Source: JAICJC01 sp963709425 (GTDB lineage Bacteria; Actinomycetota; Thermoleophilia; Gaiellales; JAICJC01). Taken from it: 64,000 bases of DNA. Numbering within the stretch: position 1 is the stretch's first letter; each line of letters opens with the position of its first letter. Shown one piece after another: positions 51,482-59,801 of this stretch. The DNA lies in the NCBI GenBank assembly GCA_963709425.1, contig CAVPWG010000004.1, positions 62,001 to 126,000 of the forward strand, given 5' to 3'. The notes beneath the pieces were generated by a model. That model ran no database searches, was not told the DNA's origin, and saw only the letters and a program-made list of their open reading frames with translations. A program made the position numbers and the translations under genes.

Positions 51482-51497
51482 TGTGATAGCGATCACA
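51482..51497. promoter_or_regulatory. perfect CRP/FNR-type palindrome TGTGA-N6-TCACA
   Basis: TGTGATAGCGATCACA is an exact match to the CRP half-site consensus with fully symmetric arms (the N6 TAGCGA is near-symmetric). It is centred about 23 bases upstream of the DUF1697 start, within its promoter, where binding would repress a leaderless promoter. It could also act on the promoter at 51535 in the other direction. Confidence 0.6.
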
Positions 51498-51534
51498 CTC
51501 GCACCACAGCTTTCCCGATTATTGGAAAAGCCTG

Positions 51535-51622
51535 TATGATCGCCGCGGGATCCCGGGGGAGGCACTCCCACAGGATCAGTGGGCAGAACGGCCGCTCGCC
51601 GCCGCCACTCCTGGCGGCGGCG
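51535..51622 (+). ncRNA. candidate small RNA or structured leader
   Basis: A TATGAT -10 element at 51535-51540 is followed by a region that cannot be a credible gene but has three potential hairpins: GGGAG-GCA-CTCCC, CCCAC-N7-GTGGG, and a 10-bp perfect stem at 51597-51622 (CGCCGCCGCC, loop ACTCCT). The last resembles a terminator without a U tract. The downstream gene at 51657 has its own leaderless promoter, which would make this a separate short transcript of about 75 bases. No known riboswitch class was recognised. Confidence 0.3.
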
Positions 51623-51643
51623 ACGCCTTCCGTCGTTCGCATC

Positions 51644-51649
51644 TACGCT
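51644..51649 (+). promoter_or_regulatory. -10 box TACGCT of leaderless promoter
   Basis: TACGCT is seven bases before ATG 51657; no ribosome site between. Confidence 0.55.
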
Positions 51650-51656
51650 TCGCGCG

Positions 51657-52544
51657 ATGGCGGACCAGGTGGAGGTCATCCACTACACCGATCCGAGCTG
51701 CCCGTGGGCGTACTCGGCCGAGCCGTTCATGCGCGCCCTCGAGTGGCGCTATGGCGATGCGCTCGACTGGCGGCTGGTCACCATCGGCCTGCGCGAGGAC
51801 ACCTCCGGCCTCGTGCGCTCGGGCACCACGCCGGAGTCCCGCGTCGACGGTTGGCGATGGTTCTCCGAGACGTTCGGCATGCCTCTCCTCACGACGCCGC
51901 GGGCCCGGCTCGTCGCGTCCGGGCGAATGTGCCGGGCGGTGAAGGCCGCCGGCCTCCAGGGAGCCGCGGCCGAGCGCGGGATGCTCCGCGCCGTGCGAAT
52001 GGCGTGGTTCACCTCGTTGCTCCTGCTGGACGAGGACGACGCGTTCGCCGAGCTGGCGGCGAACGTGCCCGGGCTCGACGCCTCCCGGCTTCTCCGCGAC
52101 CTCGCCGGCCCGAGCGTCGAGGATGTCTACCAGGCTGACTGGGCCGAGGCCCGCGCCGCGGCGGGGATCGGCGACCCCGCGATCGCGCAGGACCGGGCGG
52201 CGCTCTTCGACGGCGGGGCGCGCTTCACCGCGCCGAGCCTCGTCTTTCGGTACGACGGCCGGACGCTCGTCGCAGGCGGGTTTCAGTCGTTCGAGGCCTA
52301 CGACGTGTGCGTGGCGAACCTCGCTCCGAACCTGCCCCGACGCGATCAGCCAGAGCCGGCCGAGCTGCTGGCCGCGTACCCGGAGGGCCTCACGACCGTG
52401 GAGGTCGCGCAGGTCTGCAGGGGGCGAAACGACCCGCCCGACCTGGCCGGGACGCAGGCCGCACTCGAGCGCCTGGCCGAGTCCGGAGCGATCCGGCGCA
52501 GCCCGATCGGCGATGACTCGAGCGTCTGGCACGCCGCCGCCTGA
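51657..52544 (+). CDS. DsbA/FrnE-like thioredoxin-fold protein
   Basis: 295 residues, MADQVEVIHYTDPSCPWAYS. The thioredoxin-fold start carries CPWA, with a single Cys, so a classical CXXC redox pair is missing, as in many FrnE/DsbA-like or isomerase-type proteins. The cis-Pro region FTAPSLVFRYDGRTLVAGG follows near residue 200. The last 60 residues (LTTVEVAQVCRG, ALERLAESGAIRR) look like a small winged-helix extension. Function uncertain. Overlaps the next gene by 32 bases. Confidence 0.8.
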   Translation: MADQVEVIHYTDPSCPWAYSAEPFMRALEWRYGDALDWRLVTIGLREDTSGLVRSGTTPESRVDGWRWFSETFGMPLLTTPRARLVASGRMCRAVKAAGLQGAAAERGMLRAVRMAWFTSLLLLDEDDAFAELAANVPGLDASRLLRDLAGPSVEDVYQADWAEARAAAGIGDPAIAQDRAALFDGGARFTAPSLVFRYDGRTLVAGGFQSFEAYDVCVANLAPNLPRRDQPEPAELLAAYPEGLTTVEVAQVCRGRNDPPDLAGTQAALERLAESGAIRRSPIGDDSSVWHAAA

Positions 52545-53160
52545 CCGCCTGCTCGTGCTGGTGCGGCACGGGGCGACGGTCTGGAACGCCGAGGGCCGCT
52601 TCACCACGCGAACCGACATCGAGCTCTCGCCTGCCGGCCTCGAGCAGGCGGTCTCCGCCGGGAAGGAGCTGGCAGGGATCGCCATCGACAGGGTCATCTG
52701 CTCGCCGCTTCGGCGGGCGCGGGCGACGGGCGAGGCGATCGCCGCCGCCGCGCCGAACGCACCGCCGGTCACCGTCGACGAGCGCCTGCGCGAGATCGAC
52801 GCCGGCCCGTTCGAAGGGCTGACCGGCGCCGAGATCGAAGCGGGGTCGATGGCCGAGGAGTTCCATCGCTGGCGCGCCGAGACCGACCCGCTGTGGCCGG
52901 ACGGAACCGAGACCTACGAGTCGGCCGTCGCCAGGGCCGGGTCGTTCTTCGACGACGTCCGCGACCTCCCGGGGACGACGCTCGCGGCGACGCACGGCTC
53001 GCTGGCCCGGGTGCTCGTGACAGCCGTGATCCTCGGGGTCAGCCCGGGCCTTCACCGGCGGATGTGGCTCGATCACTGCCACTGCGCAGTCGTCGCGCTC
53101 GACCAGGCGCCGCCGCGGCTCACGGCGCTCAACGTCGCCGCGCGCAATATCGGGGTCTGA
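52513..53160 (+). CDS. histidine phosphatase family protein
   Basis: 215 residues from ATG 52513. LLVLVRHGATVWNAEGRFTT has the phospho-His RHG motif near residue 20; VICSPLRRARATGEAI supplies the second Arg, LREIDAGPFEGLTG the acid, and TLAATHGSLARVL the second His. Phosphoglycerate-mutase-like phosphatase of broad type; the substrate is not evident. Translation is coupled to the DsbA-like gene by overlap. The TGA stop sits inside the palindrome at 53151-53165. Confidence 0.92.
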   Translation: MTRASGTPPPDRLLVLVRHGATVWNAEGRFTTRTDIELSPAGLEQAVSAGKELAGIAIDRVICSPLRRARATGEAIAAAAPNAPPVTVDERLREIDAGPFEGLTGAEIEAGSMAEEFHRWRAETDPLWPDGTETYESAVARAGSFFDDVRDLPGTTLAATHGSLARVLVTAVILGVSPGLHRRMWLDHCHCAVVALDQAPPRLTALNVAARNIGV

Positions 53161-53165
53161 CCCCG
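53151..53165. terminator. hairpin CGGGGT-CTG-ACCCCG at gene end
   Basis: A 6-bp perfect stem with a CTG loop contains the TGA stop of the phosphatase gene. A related element is at 42163-42176. Probable short terminator or repeat unit of the genome. Confidence 0.45.
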
Positions 53166-53206
53166 GCGTTGCACCCCGTGGGTGGGCGTCCGGCCGCAGA
53201 CGGCCG

Positions 53207-53212
53207 TATTAT
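53207..53212 (+). promoter_or_regulatory. -10 box TATTAT of leaderless promoter
   Basis: TATTAT is nine bases before ATG 53222; the intervening CCGCCGGGC is not a ribosome site. Confidence 0.5.
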
Positions 53213-53221
53213 CCGCCGGGC

Positions 53222-53857
53222 ATGCGCCGCGGAATCGTCGCCATCACCCTCGTCGTCGCGGCGCTCGCACTGCCGACGCCGGCCCTCGCGTCGCTCTCGA
53301 TCGGCTCCGCCGGGCCGGCCGTTCACGCCCTCCAGAAGAAGCTGATCAAGCTGCGCTACCTCGGCCCCTCGGGCTTGACGGGCATCTACAGCGCCCGCAC
53401 CAGCCAGGCCGTCATGGCGTTCCAGGGCTGGATGCGGCTCACGCGCGACGGCGTCGCCGGGCCGACGACGCTGCGCCGCCTGCACAAGGCCGATCACCGC
53501 CCGATCCCGTGGTCGCGCGTGTACAAGCACGTGGAGGTCCACAAGGCGCGCCAGGTGTTGCTCCTGATCGCGAAGGGCGGCAAGACCGTCCGGGCGATCC
53601 ACGTGTCGACCGCGGCGCCGGGCCATGTCACACCCTCGGGGCACTTCCACATCTTCCGCAAGGAGCTCATGTCCTGGTCGAAGCCGTTCCAGGTGTGGCT
53701 GCCGTACGCCAGCTACTTCTACGGCGGGGACGCGTTCCACCAGTACCCCTCCGTGCCCGGATATCCCGCCTCACACGGGTGCGTCCGCATCTTCGACCGC
53801 GACGCGATCGTCGTGTACCACTTCGCGACCCTGGGCACGCGCGTCGTCGTCCGCTAG
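53222..53857 (+). CDS. L,D-transpeptidase with peptidoglycan-binding domain
   Basis: 211 residues. Signal peptide (MRRGIVAITLVVAALALP, ending ALA), then a PG_binding_1 repeat (GSAGPAVHALQKKLIKLRYL; TSQAVMAFQGWMRL) at residues 28-85, and a YkuD catalytic domain with TPSGHFHIF and the active-site motif ASHGCVRIFDRDA (Cys near residue 186). It makes 3-3 cross-links in peptidoglycan outside the membrane. Confidence 0.93.
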   Translation: MRRGIVAITLVVAALALPTPALASLSIGSAGPAVHALQKKLIKLRYLGPSGLTGIYSARTSQAVMAFQGWMRLTRDGVAGPTTLRRLHKADHRPIPWSRVYKHVEVHKARQVLLLIAKGGKTVRAIHVSTAAPGHVTPSGHFHIFRKELMSWSKPFQVWLPYASYFYGGDAFHQYPSVPGYPASHGCVRIFDRDAIVVYHFATLGTRVVVR

Positions 53858-53862
53858 TTGCC

Positions 53863-56800
53863 GTGAACGGCCACGGAGCCCTCGGCGACCACCGCTACCG
53901 ACTGATCGCGTTCGACTGGGACGGGACGGCGGTCACCGACCGCAAGGAGCACCCGGCCGAGCTCGCCCACGCGATGCAGCGGCTGCTCGACGGCGGATCG
54001 CTCCTCGTCGTGATCACCGGGACGAACGCCGACAACGTCGGCGGCCAGATCGCCCCGCTCCTGACCCAGCCCGCCCTCGCGCGCCTCTATCTGATGGTGA
54101 ACCGCGGCTCCGAGGTGTACGCCCACGAGGCCGACGGCACGCGGTCGCTCCTGTGGGGCCGCGAGGCATCGTCCGAGGAGGACGCGGCGCTCGACCACGC
54201 GGCCGACGCCGTTCGCGACCGGCTCGCGAGCGAGCACGGAGTCGAGATCGACATCATCCGGAACCGCTTGAACCGGCGCAAGCTCGACCTGATCCCGACG
54301 CCCGAGTGGGCCGATCCGCCGAAGGACAGGATCGGCGAGCTGCTCGCCGCCGTCGAAGACCGCCTGAAGCCGGTCCCGGGCGGCATCGGCGCCGTGATCG
54401 ACATGACCGCCGAGGCGGCCACGGCCGCCGGCCTGCGCGACCCCCGCATCACGACCGACGTGAAGCACGTCGAGCTCGGGCTCACCGACAAGTCCGACTC
54501 CATCGCCTACGTGATGCGCCGGCTTGCGCCGGCCCGGGCAATCCTGCCGGCCGAGGTTCTGCTCGCCGGCGACGAGTTCGGCCCCATCGCCGGATTCGAG
54601 GGCTCGGACTATCGCATGGTCTCGCGCCTCGCCGCGGGCGCAACGATCGTGTCGGTCGGGCGTGAGCCCAACGGCGTCCCACCCGGCGTCGTCCACGTGG
54701 GCGGGGGCCCGGCCGCGTTCGTCACGCTCCTGGAGGCTCAGGCCGATCTCGACGCCGCGACGGCTCCGCTCCCGCCCGAGCCCGAGGCTCCCACCGGCCC
54801 GCCGCCCGCGCCCGACGGGTGGGTGGTCGAGCGGACCGGCTACGACACCGTGACCGAGGCGTCCTCCGAGACGCTGCTCGCGCTCTCGAACGGATTCCTG
54901 GGCATTCGCGGGTCCGCGGACGAGGGCGGCCCCGGCTCGGCGCCGGGCGCCTACGTCGCAGGCCTCTTCGACGGGACGACGGCCGGGCAGGAGGACCTCG
55001 TCGTGATCGCTGACTGGGCCGCCACCGACATCACGGTCGACGGCCGGCCTCTGCGCCCCTGGGAATGGAAGGTCCTCGAGCACACCCGCCGGCTCGACCT
55101 GCGGGCACTGAGGCTCGAGCGCACGCTGCGCTGCATCGATCCCGACGGCCGCACGCTGCGGCTGCGCTCCCAGCGGATCGTGAGCCTCGCCAACCGGCAC
55201 GTCGGCGCCGTCCGCCTCGAGCTGGCGGTCGAGGACGGTCCAGGCGCCAGGGTCCGCGTCGTCGCCGCCCTCCGCACCCATGAGGCGCACGGGCCGCTGC
55301 CGCACGTCGAGCTGGTTGCGACGGGCAGCGTGGGCGAGCTCGCCGTCCTCAACGGCCGGACGCCGGGCAACCGGGTCGCCGTCGACCACGTGCTCGCCGT
55401 GAGCGCCTCGGCGCGCGGCTCGGCGCTCGCCGCCGAGCACGTGACCGGCGAGGACATGTGCGGCCGGGCGGTCGAGTGCGATCTCGCCCCGGGAGAGCAT
55501 CTCCAGATGGACCGCTTCGTCGCCGTCCACACCGAGCGGGAGGTCGCGCTGCCCGGGCCGTCCGCCGTTCGCGCTGCCCGGTCGGCCCAGAGCGCGGGGT
55601 TCGAGGGGCTGCTCGACGCACATCAGGCAGCCTGGGCGCAGGTCTGGGACGTGGCCGACGTGGAGATCGACGGAGATCAGGACGCCCAGGTCGGGGTGCG
55701 CTTCGCCGCGGCGGAGCTGATCGCCGCCGCGCCGACGGACAGCAGCCGGTCATCGATCGGTGCGAAGGGGCTCACCGGCGACGGCTACAAGGGCCACGTC
55801 TTCTGGGACACGGACATCTTCCAGCTTCCGTTCTTCGCCGCCGTGAAGCCGGAGATCGCACGCCGGATCGTCGAGTACCGCGTCCTCACCCTCGACGCCG
55901 CCCGCAGGAGCGCCGAGAACGCGGGGATCCACGGGGCGTGGTACGCCTGGGAGAGCGCGGCCTCGGGCGAGGACGTCACGCCGTCATTCGTGATCGGGCC
56001 GGGCGGCCGCCGGCTGGAGGTGTTCACCGGGCACCGGGAGATTCACGTCGTGGCGGACGTCGCCTGGGCGATCGAGACGTACGTCCGCACCTCCGGGGAC
56101 GAGGCCTTCCTCGATGCCGGCGGCGGCGAGGTCACCGCTGAGGCCGCCCGCTTCTTCATGACCCGGTCGGTCGAGACGTCTCGGGGCCTCGAGATCCACG
56201 ATGTCATCGGCCCGGACGAGCTGCACGAGCACGTGCGAAACAGCGGCTTCACGAACTCGATGGCGGCGTGGACGCTGCGGCGCGCCGCCGACCTCGCCGA
56301 GGCCGGCCACGCCCCCGCCCAGCCCGACGAGCCGGCGCGGTGGCGGGATGCCGCCGAACGGATGGTCGTCCTGCGCACCGAGGACGGGCTCATCGAGGAG
56401 CACGAGGGGTTCATGCAGCTGCCGCTCCCGCCCGACGAGCATGCCGGCCGCGACGAGCTCGCCTGGCAGCGTGACCGCATGGAGTGGCGCGACGTGAAGC
56501 AGGCCGACGTCGTGATGCTGATGTCGCTTCTCGAGCCGCAGTTCGACGAGGCGGAGCGCGCGGCCAGCTACCGCTTGTACGAGCCGCTCACGCGCCACCT
56601 CTCGTCGCTCTCGGAGGCCGTCCACTCGCTGGTCGCGCGCCGCGCCGGGATGGACGACGCCGCCGACGACTACCTCCGCCGGGCGACCGCGATCGACCTC
56701 CACGACAGTCGCGGCAATCGCGCCGAAGGGCTGCACATGGCGACGCAGGGCGGGCTGTGGCAGGCGGTCGTGCTCGGATGCGCCGGCGCCAGGGCGCTCG

Positions 56801-57033
56801 ACGACGGGTCGTTCCGGATCGAGCCGCGGCTCCCGTCGCACTGGAGGCGTCTGCGGTTCCGGTGGATCCACCGGGGAACGCCGCTCACCGTCACCGCCTC
56901 GGCCGACGAGCTTCTGGTCGAGGCGGCTGAGGGCGCCGCCAGGATCACCGCGCCCGGATGGTCGGGCGAGGTGCGCGCAGGCGAGCCGCTGCGGCTTGCC
57001 CGCGCCGCCGGCGGCTGGCGCGTCGCAGCCTGA
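53863..57033 (+). CDS. HAD-like phosphatase fused to GH65 glycoside phosphorylase/hydrolase
   Basis: 1,056 residues from GTG 53863. Residues 1-290 are HAD-like: YRLIAFDWDGTAVTDR (DxDGT), VVITGTNADNV, TDKSDSIAYV and LAGDEFGPIAGFEGSDY, as in sugar phosphatases. A Pro-rich linker follows. Residues about 325-1056 are GH65: NGFLGIRGSADEGG, GYKGHVFWDTDIFQLPFF, the catalytic Glu in IGPDELHEHVRNSGFTN and NRAEGLHMATQGGLWQAV. GH65 enzymes phosphorolyse or hydrolyse alpha-glucosyl disaccharides such as trehalose, kojibiose or maltose. The order HAD then GH65 recalls mycobacterial OtsB1 (Rv2006). Starts six bases after the transpeptidase stop. Confidence 0.88.
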   Translation: MNGHGALGDHRYRLIAFDWDGTAVTDRKEHPAELAHAMQRLLDGGSLLVVITGTNADNVGGQIAPLLTQPALARLYLMVNRGSEVYAHEADGTRSLLWGREASSEEDAALDHAADAVRDRLASEHGVEIDIIRNRLNRRKLDLIPTPEWADPPKDRIGELLAAVEDRLKPVPGGIGAVIDMTAEAATAAGLRDPRITTDVKHVELGLTDKSDSIAYVMRRLAPARAILPAEVLLAGDEFGPIAGFEGSDYRMVSRLAAGATIVSVGREPNGVPPGVVHVGGGPAAFVTLLEAQADLDAATAPLPPEPEAPTGPPPAPDGWVVERTGYDTVTEASSETLLALSNGFLGIRGSADEGGPGSAPGAYVAGLFDGTTAGQEDLVVIADWAATDITVDGRPLRPWEWKVLEHTRRLDLRALRLERTLRCIDPDGRTLRLRSQRIVSLANRHVGAVRLELAVEDGPGARVRVVAALRTHEAHGPLPHVELVATGSVGELAVLNGRTPGNRVAVDHVLAVSASARGSALAAEHVTGEDMCGRAVECDLAPGEHLQMDRFVAVHTEREVALPGPSAVRAARSAQSAGFEGLLDAHQAAWAQVWDVADVEIDGDQDAQVGVRFAAAELIAAAPTDSSRSSIGAKGLTGDGYKGHVFWDTDIFQLPFFAAVKPEIARRIVEYRVLTLDAARRSAENAGIHGAWYAWESAASGEDVTPSFVIGPGGRRLEVFTGHREIHVVADVAWAIETYVRTSGDEAFLDAGGGEVTAEAARFFMTRSVETSRGLEIHDVIGPDELHEHVRNSGFTNSMAAWTLRRAADLAEAGHAPAQPDEPARWRDAAERMVVLRTEDGLIEEHEGFMQLPLPPDEHAGRDELAWQRDRMEWRDVKQADVVMLMSLLEPQFDEAERAASYRLYEPLTRHLSSLSEAVHSLVARRAGMDDAADDYLRRATAIDLHDSRGNRAEGLHMATQGGLWQAVVLGCAGARALDDGSFRIEPRLPSHWRRLRFRWIHRGTPLTVTASADELLVEAAEGAARITAPGWSGEVRAGEPLRLARAAGGWRVAA

Positions 57034-57075
57034 GATTTACAGTTTTTTCACTAAGACTCGCCCGGCAAGCGGCCG

Positions 57076-57582
57076 ATGAAGGACGGTATGAGAACGGGTC
57101 GGCGCGGTATCGCGCTCGTCGCCGCAGCCGGGCTGCTCATGGTTGCTGCGGGGCCGGCGCAAGCTGCAACTCCACACTGGAAGGGCCTCTTCCGCGAGAT
57201 CAACAGGGTGCGGACGTCCCACGGCCTGCATCCGATGGCGATGTCGCAGGGCCTTCGGGCCGCGGCCGAGCGCCATTCGCGCGACATGATGTGGCACGGG
57301 TACTTCGCACACACGAGCCCGACGGGCTCGACGCTGACGCAACGCGTCATGACGTCGGGGTTCGTCACCTACGGGTCATGGTGGGCAGGGGAGACGCTGG
57401 CCTACGGCTACGGCGGGCAGGGCGATCCGGCCGCGGTCGTCAAGGCCTGGCTCAGGAGCCCCGAGCACCGCGCGATCATGCTTTCGTCGCGATACCACCT
57501 GCTCGGCATCGGCCGGGAGTACGGGACGTTCCTCGGCCACCACGGCGCATCGGTGTGGACGGTGGACTGGGGCCACCGGTAA
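57076..57582 (+). CDS. CAP/SCP-domain secreted protein
   Basis: 168 residues with a signal peptide (RGIALVAAAGLLMVAAGPAQA). CAP motifs: LFREINRVRTSHGLHPMAM, AAAERHSRDMMWHGYFAHTSPTG (His, near residue 70), GETLAYGYGG and AWLRSPEHRAIMLSSRYHLLGIG (the second His). Similar in length to YkwD-type proteins. The function of bacterial CAP proteins is unclear. An A/T-rich stretch at 57034-57060 upstream probably carries its promoter. The start may be the second Met. Confidence 0.92.
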   Translation: MKDGMRTGRRGIALVAAAGLLMVAAGPAQAATPHWKGLFREINRVRTSHGLHPMAMSQGLRAAAERHSRDMMWHGYFAHTSPTGSTLTQRVMTSGFVTYGSWWAGETLAYGYGGQGDPAAVVKAWLRSPEHRAIMLSSRYHLLGIGREYGTFLGHHGASVWTVDWGHR

Positions 57583-57609
57583 GCCTGCGGGCGCCGCCCG
57601 GGCGTCCGA

Positions 57610-57615
57610 TACGAT
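57610..57615 (+). promoter_or_regulatory. -10 box TACGAT of leaderless promoter
   Basis: TACGAT is seven bases before the ATG of ispH at 57623. Confidence 0.55.
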
Positions 57616-57622
57616 AGGCGGG

Positions 57623-58567
57623 ATGGTGCCCCGAAAGCTCGTGCTGGCATCGCCGCGCGGTTACTGCGCCGGCGTCGACAGGGCCGTGGACACGGTCGAG
57701 CGGGCGCTCGACCACTTCGGCGCGCCGGTCTACGTGCGGAAGGAGATCGTCCACAACCGCCACGTCGTGCGGGAGCTTGCCGACCGCGGCGCGGTGTTCG
57801 TGGACTCCGAGCTCGACGTGCCGGAGGGGGGCGCCGTCGTGCTGTCGGCCCACGGCGTCGCGCCCGAGGTCTATCGCAACTCGAAGACGCGCGGCCTGCG
57901 GGTGCTCGACGCCACCTGCCCGCTCGTGAGCAAGGTGCACGCCGAGGCCCGCCGCTACGCGGCCCGCGGCTACACGATCGTCCTCATCGGCCACGAGGGT
58001 CACGAGGAGGTCGTGGGGACGATGGGCGAGGCGCCCGAGTCGATCCAGCTGATCGGCTCCGTCGACGAGATCGAGGGGCTCGAGGTCCCGGATCCCGAGC
58101 GCGTCGCCTACATCACCCAGACGACGCTCTCGGTCGACGAGACGCTCGAGATCATCGCCGCGCTCCGCGTGCGGTTCCCCGCCGTGATCGGGCCGGCGAA
58201 GGACGACATCTGTTACGCGACGCAGAACCGCCAGAACGCGGTCAAGGAGCTGGCGGGCGAGGTGGACCTCGTCCTCGTCATCGGATCCCGCAACTCGTCG
58301 AACTCGAACCGGCTCGTCGACGTCACCCGCGAGATGGGCGTTGCGGCCCACCTGATCGACGACGAGACCGGCATCGACCCCGCATGGCTGGTCGGGGTCG
58401 ACACCGTGGGCATCACGTCGGGCGCGTCGGCGCCGGAGTCGCTCGTGACCCGCGTCGTCAACCACTTCCGCGCGCTCGGAACCGAGCTGGTCGAGTCGCA
58501 CGAGCTGGTCGACGAGGACGTCCACTTCTCGCTGCCGGTCGAGCTGCGCCGGGCCGCGTCTGCCTAG
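57623..58567 (+). CDS. ispH: 4-hydroxy-3-methylbut-2-enyl diphosphate reductase
   Basis: 314 residues. The three Cys ligands of the Fe-S cluster are in LASPRGYCAGVDRAVD (Cys 15), DATCPLVSKVH and KDDICYATQNRQ; the TQTTLSVDET, VIGSRNSSNSNRL and ITSGASAPE motifs bind substrate. Last step of the MEP isoprenoid pathway, giving IPP and DMAPP. Full length and confident. Leaderless start. Converges closely on the gene ending at 58572. Confidence 0.97.
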   Translation: MVPRKLVLASPRGYCAGVDRAVDTVERALDHFGAPVYVRKEIVHNRHVVRELADRGAVFVDSELDVPEGGAVVLSAHGVAPEVYRNSKTRGLRVLDATCPLVSKVHAEARRYAARGYTIVLIGHEGHEEVVGTMGEAPESIQLIGSVDEIEGLEVPDPERVAYITQTTLSVDETLEIIAALRVRFPAVIGPAKDDICYATQNRQNAVKELAGEVDLVLVIGSRNSSNSNRLVDVTREMGVAAHLIDDETGIDPAWLVGVDTVGITSGASAPESLVTRVVNHFRALGTELVESHELVDEDVHFSLPVELRRAASA

Positions 58568-58571
58568 ACCG

Positions 58572-59204
58572 TTACGGCAATTGGGAACCACCGATCTCAC
58601 AGTTCGCCCGCAGGAACTGCCTCAGGGGTGCGAAGTCGCCGCGGTGGGCGGCGGCGATCTGGCGATCCGTCTCGCGGAGCGTCCCGCGTGTGTAGCCGCC
58701 CGCGTCCTCGAGCTCTCCGGCGCGGTGCAGCGGCATCATCCGCCGCAGCCGCACCGCCTCGGCATATGACCGGGCGAGACCCGCGTCGTCGCCGGCTCGG
58801 GCCGCGGCGATCCAGTGGCCGTACCAGGCGCACTGCGCCTGGCCAAGCGCGAACTCGAGCGCGTACCTCTGCCCGAACACGGAGTTGGCGGGCAGCGCCA
58901 GCCGCCGCCAGTGGACGCCGGGGGGCAGGTCGATCGTCCGCCTGACCGCCGCGTACTCGCGACGCACGGTGGGAGCGGTGTCGTCGCCCGCGATCGACGA
59001 GTAGACGCTGGCGCCCCCCGCGAGCGCGACGGCTGCGGCGGCGACCGCGGCGAGGGGCCATCGACGCCGGGGCCGGCGGCCCTGCAGCGGCGCGGGCGAG
59101 TGCAGGATGGCATCGCGCATCGCGCCCGCCTCCGTCTCGGCAAGCGGCCGGAGCGCCGCGGCCGGGTCATGCCGGCGGACCAGTGTGATGACGTCCTGAG
59201 CCAT
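58572..59204 (-). CDS. single-span membrane protein, probable anti-sigma-type partner
   Basis: 210 residues from ATG 59204, which follows GGAGG and overlaps the sigma-factor end by context (stop at 59206). A cytoplasmic N-terminus of about 50 residues (DVITLVRRHDPAAALRPLAE), one helix (RWPLAAVAAAAVALAGGASVY) and an outer domain of about 130 residues with two Cys. The layout and linkage to an ECF sigma factor suggest an anti-sigma or sensor role. No zinc-binding anti-sigma motif is seen, so the role is inferred from context. Confidence 0.7.
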   Translation of the reverse strand: MAQDVITLVRRHDPAAALRPLAETEAGAMRDAILHSPAPLQGRRPRRRWPLAAVAAAAVALAGGASVYSSIAGDDTAPTVRREYAAVRRTIDLPPGVHWRRLALPANSVFGQRYALEFALGQAQCAWYGHWIAAARAGDDAGLARSYAEAVRLRRMMPLHRAGELEDAGGYTRGTLRETDRQIAAAHRGDFAPLRQFLRANCEIGGSQLP

Positions 59205-59205
59205 G

Positions 59206-59736
59206 TCAGAGTCCTCCATGGGAGAGCAGCGTGTCGGCCCCGGCGGCCGTGTCGGTGACGGCGAGCTCGCGGGCCAGACGCCGGCGGGCACGCAGAAGGC
59301 GCACGGCGACGTTGGCCCGGGTGCACCCGAGCACCACGGCGACGGCGTCGCGGTCGAGTCGGTCCCAGGCCGTCAGGAGCAGGACCTCGCGGTCCCGCTC
59401 GTCGAGGTTCGAGAGCGCCGTTCGGATCGCCTCACGCTCGCCGACGGCGACGGCGGGGTCGCGCGCCGAGCCGGGCTCCGACCGCAGCCGGTGCTCGAGG
59501 CGACCACGGCGGCGCTCACCGCGGCGCTGGTTCAGGCGGATGTTCCGGGCGACGCCCAGAAGCCAGGGGAGCGGCTCGGCCGGGACGGCGTCCAGCCGCC
59601 GCCAGCACACCAGGAACGTCTCGGCCGTGATGTCGTCGGCCAGCCCCGGGTCCCGCCGCCACAGATAGGCGCGTACGGCATCGCGATGGGCCTCGAAGAG
59701 CGCGGTGAAGCGTGCCTCTCGCTCGTCGTCGGGCAA
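59206..59736 (-). CDS. ECF-type RNA polymerase sigma factor
   Basis: 176 residues from TTG 59736 (ribosome site GGAGGACGGGAT). Region 2: FTALFEAHRDAVRAYLWRRD and DDITAETFLVCWRRLDAVP; region 4: ALSNLDERDREVLLLTAWDR and AVVLGCTRANVAVRLLRARRRL. Cotranscribed with the membrane protein at 58572. The regulon is unknown; no matching -35 motif could be assigned in the window. Confidence 0.93.
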   Translation of the reverse strand: MPDDEREARFTALFEAHRDAVRAYLWRRDPGLADDITAETFLVCWRRLDAVPAEPLPWLLGVARNIRLNQRRGERRRGRLEHRLRSEPGSARDPAVAVGEREAIRTALSNLDERDREVLLLTAWDRLDRDAVAVVLGCTRANVAVRLLRARRRLARELAVTDTAAGADTLLSHGGL

Positions 59737-59801
59737 ATCCCGTCCTCCGTCTTCGGGGTCGCTGTCCCCCGTCTATGTCCGGACCCGGCCCGGCGATTGC
59801 G

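Noticed and set aside
53182..53862. An N-terminal extension of the HAD-GH65 protein back to 53182
   Set aside because: That stretch is the L,D-transpeptidase gene in another frame, with its own signal peptide and HGC motif; GTG 53863 right after its stop is the natural start.
57034..57060. The T-rich stretch before the CAP gene as a Rho-independent terminator
   Set aside because: No stable stem precedes the T run, so a promoter or an A/T-rich spacer is more likely.
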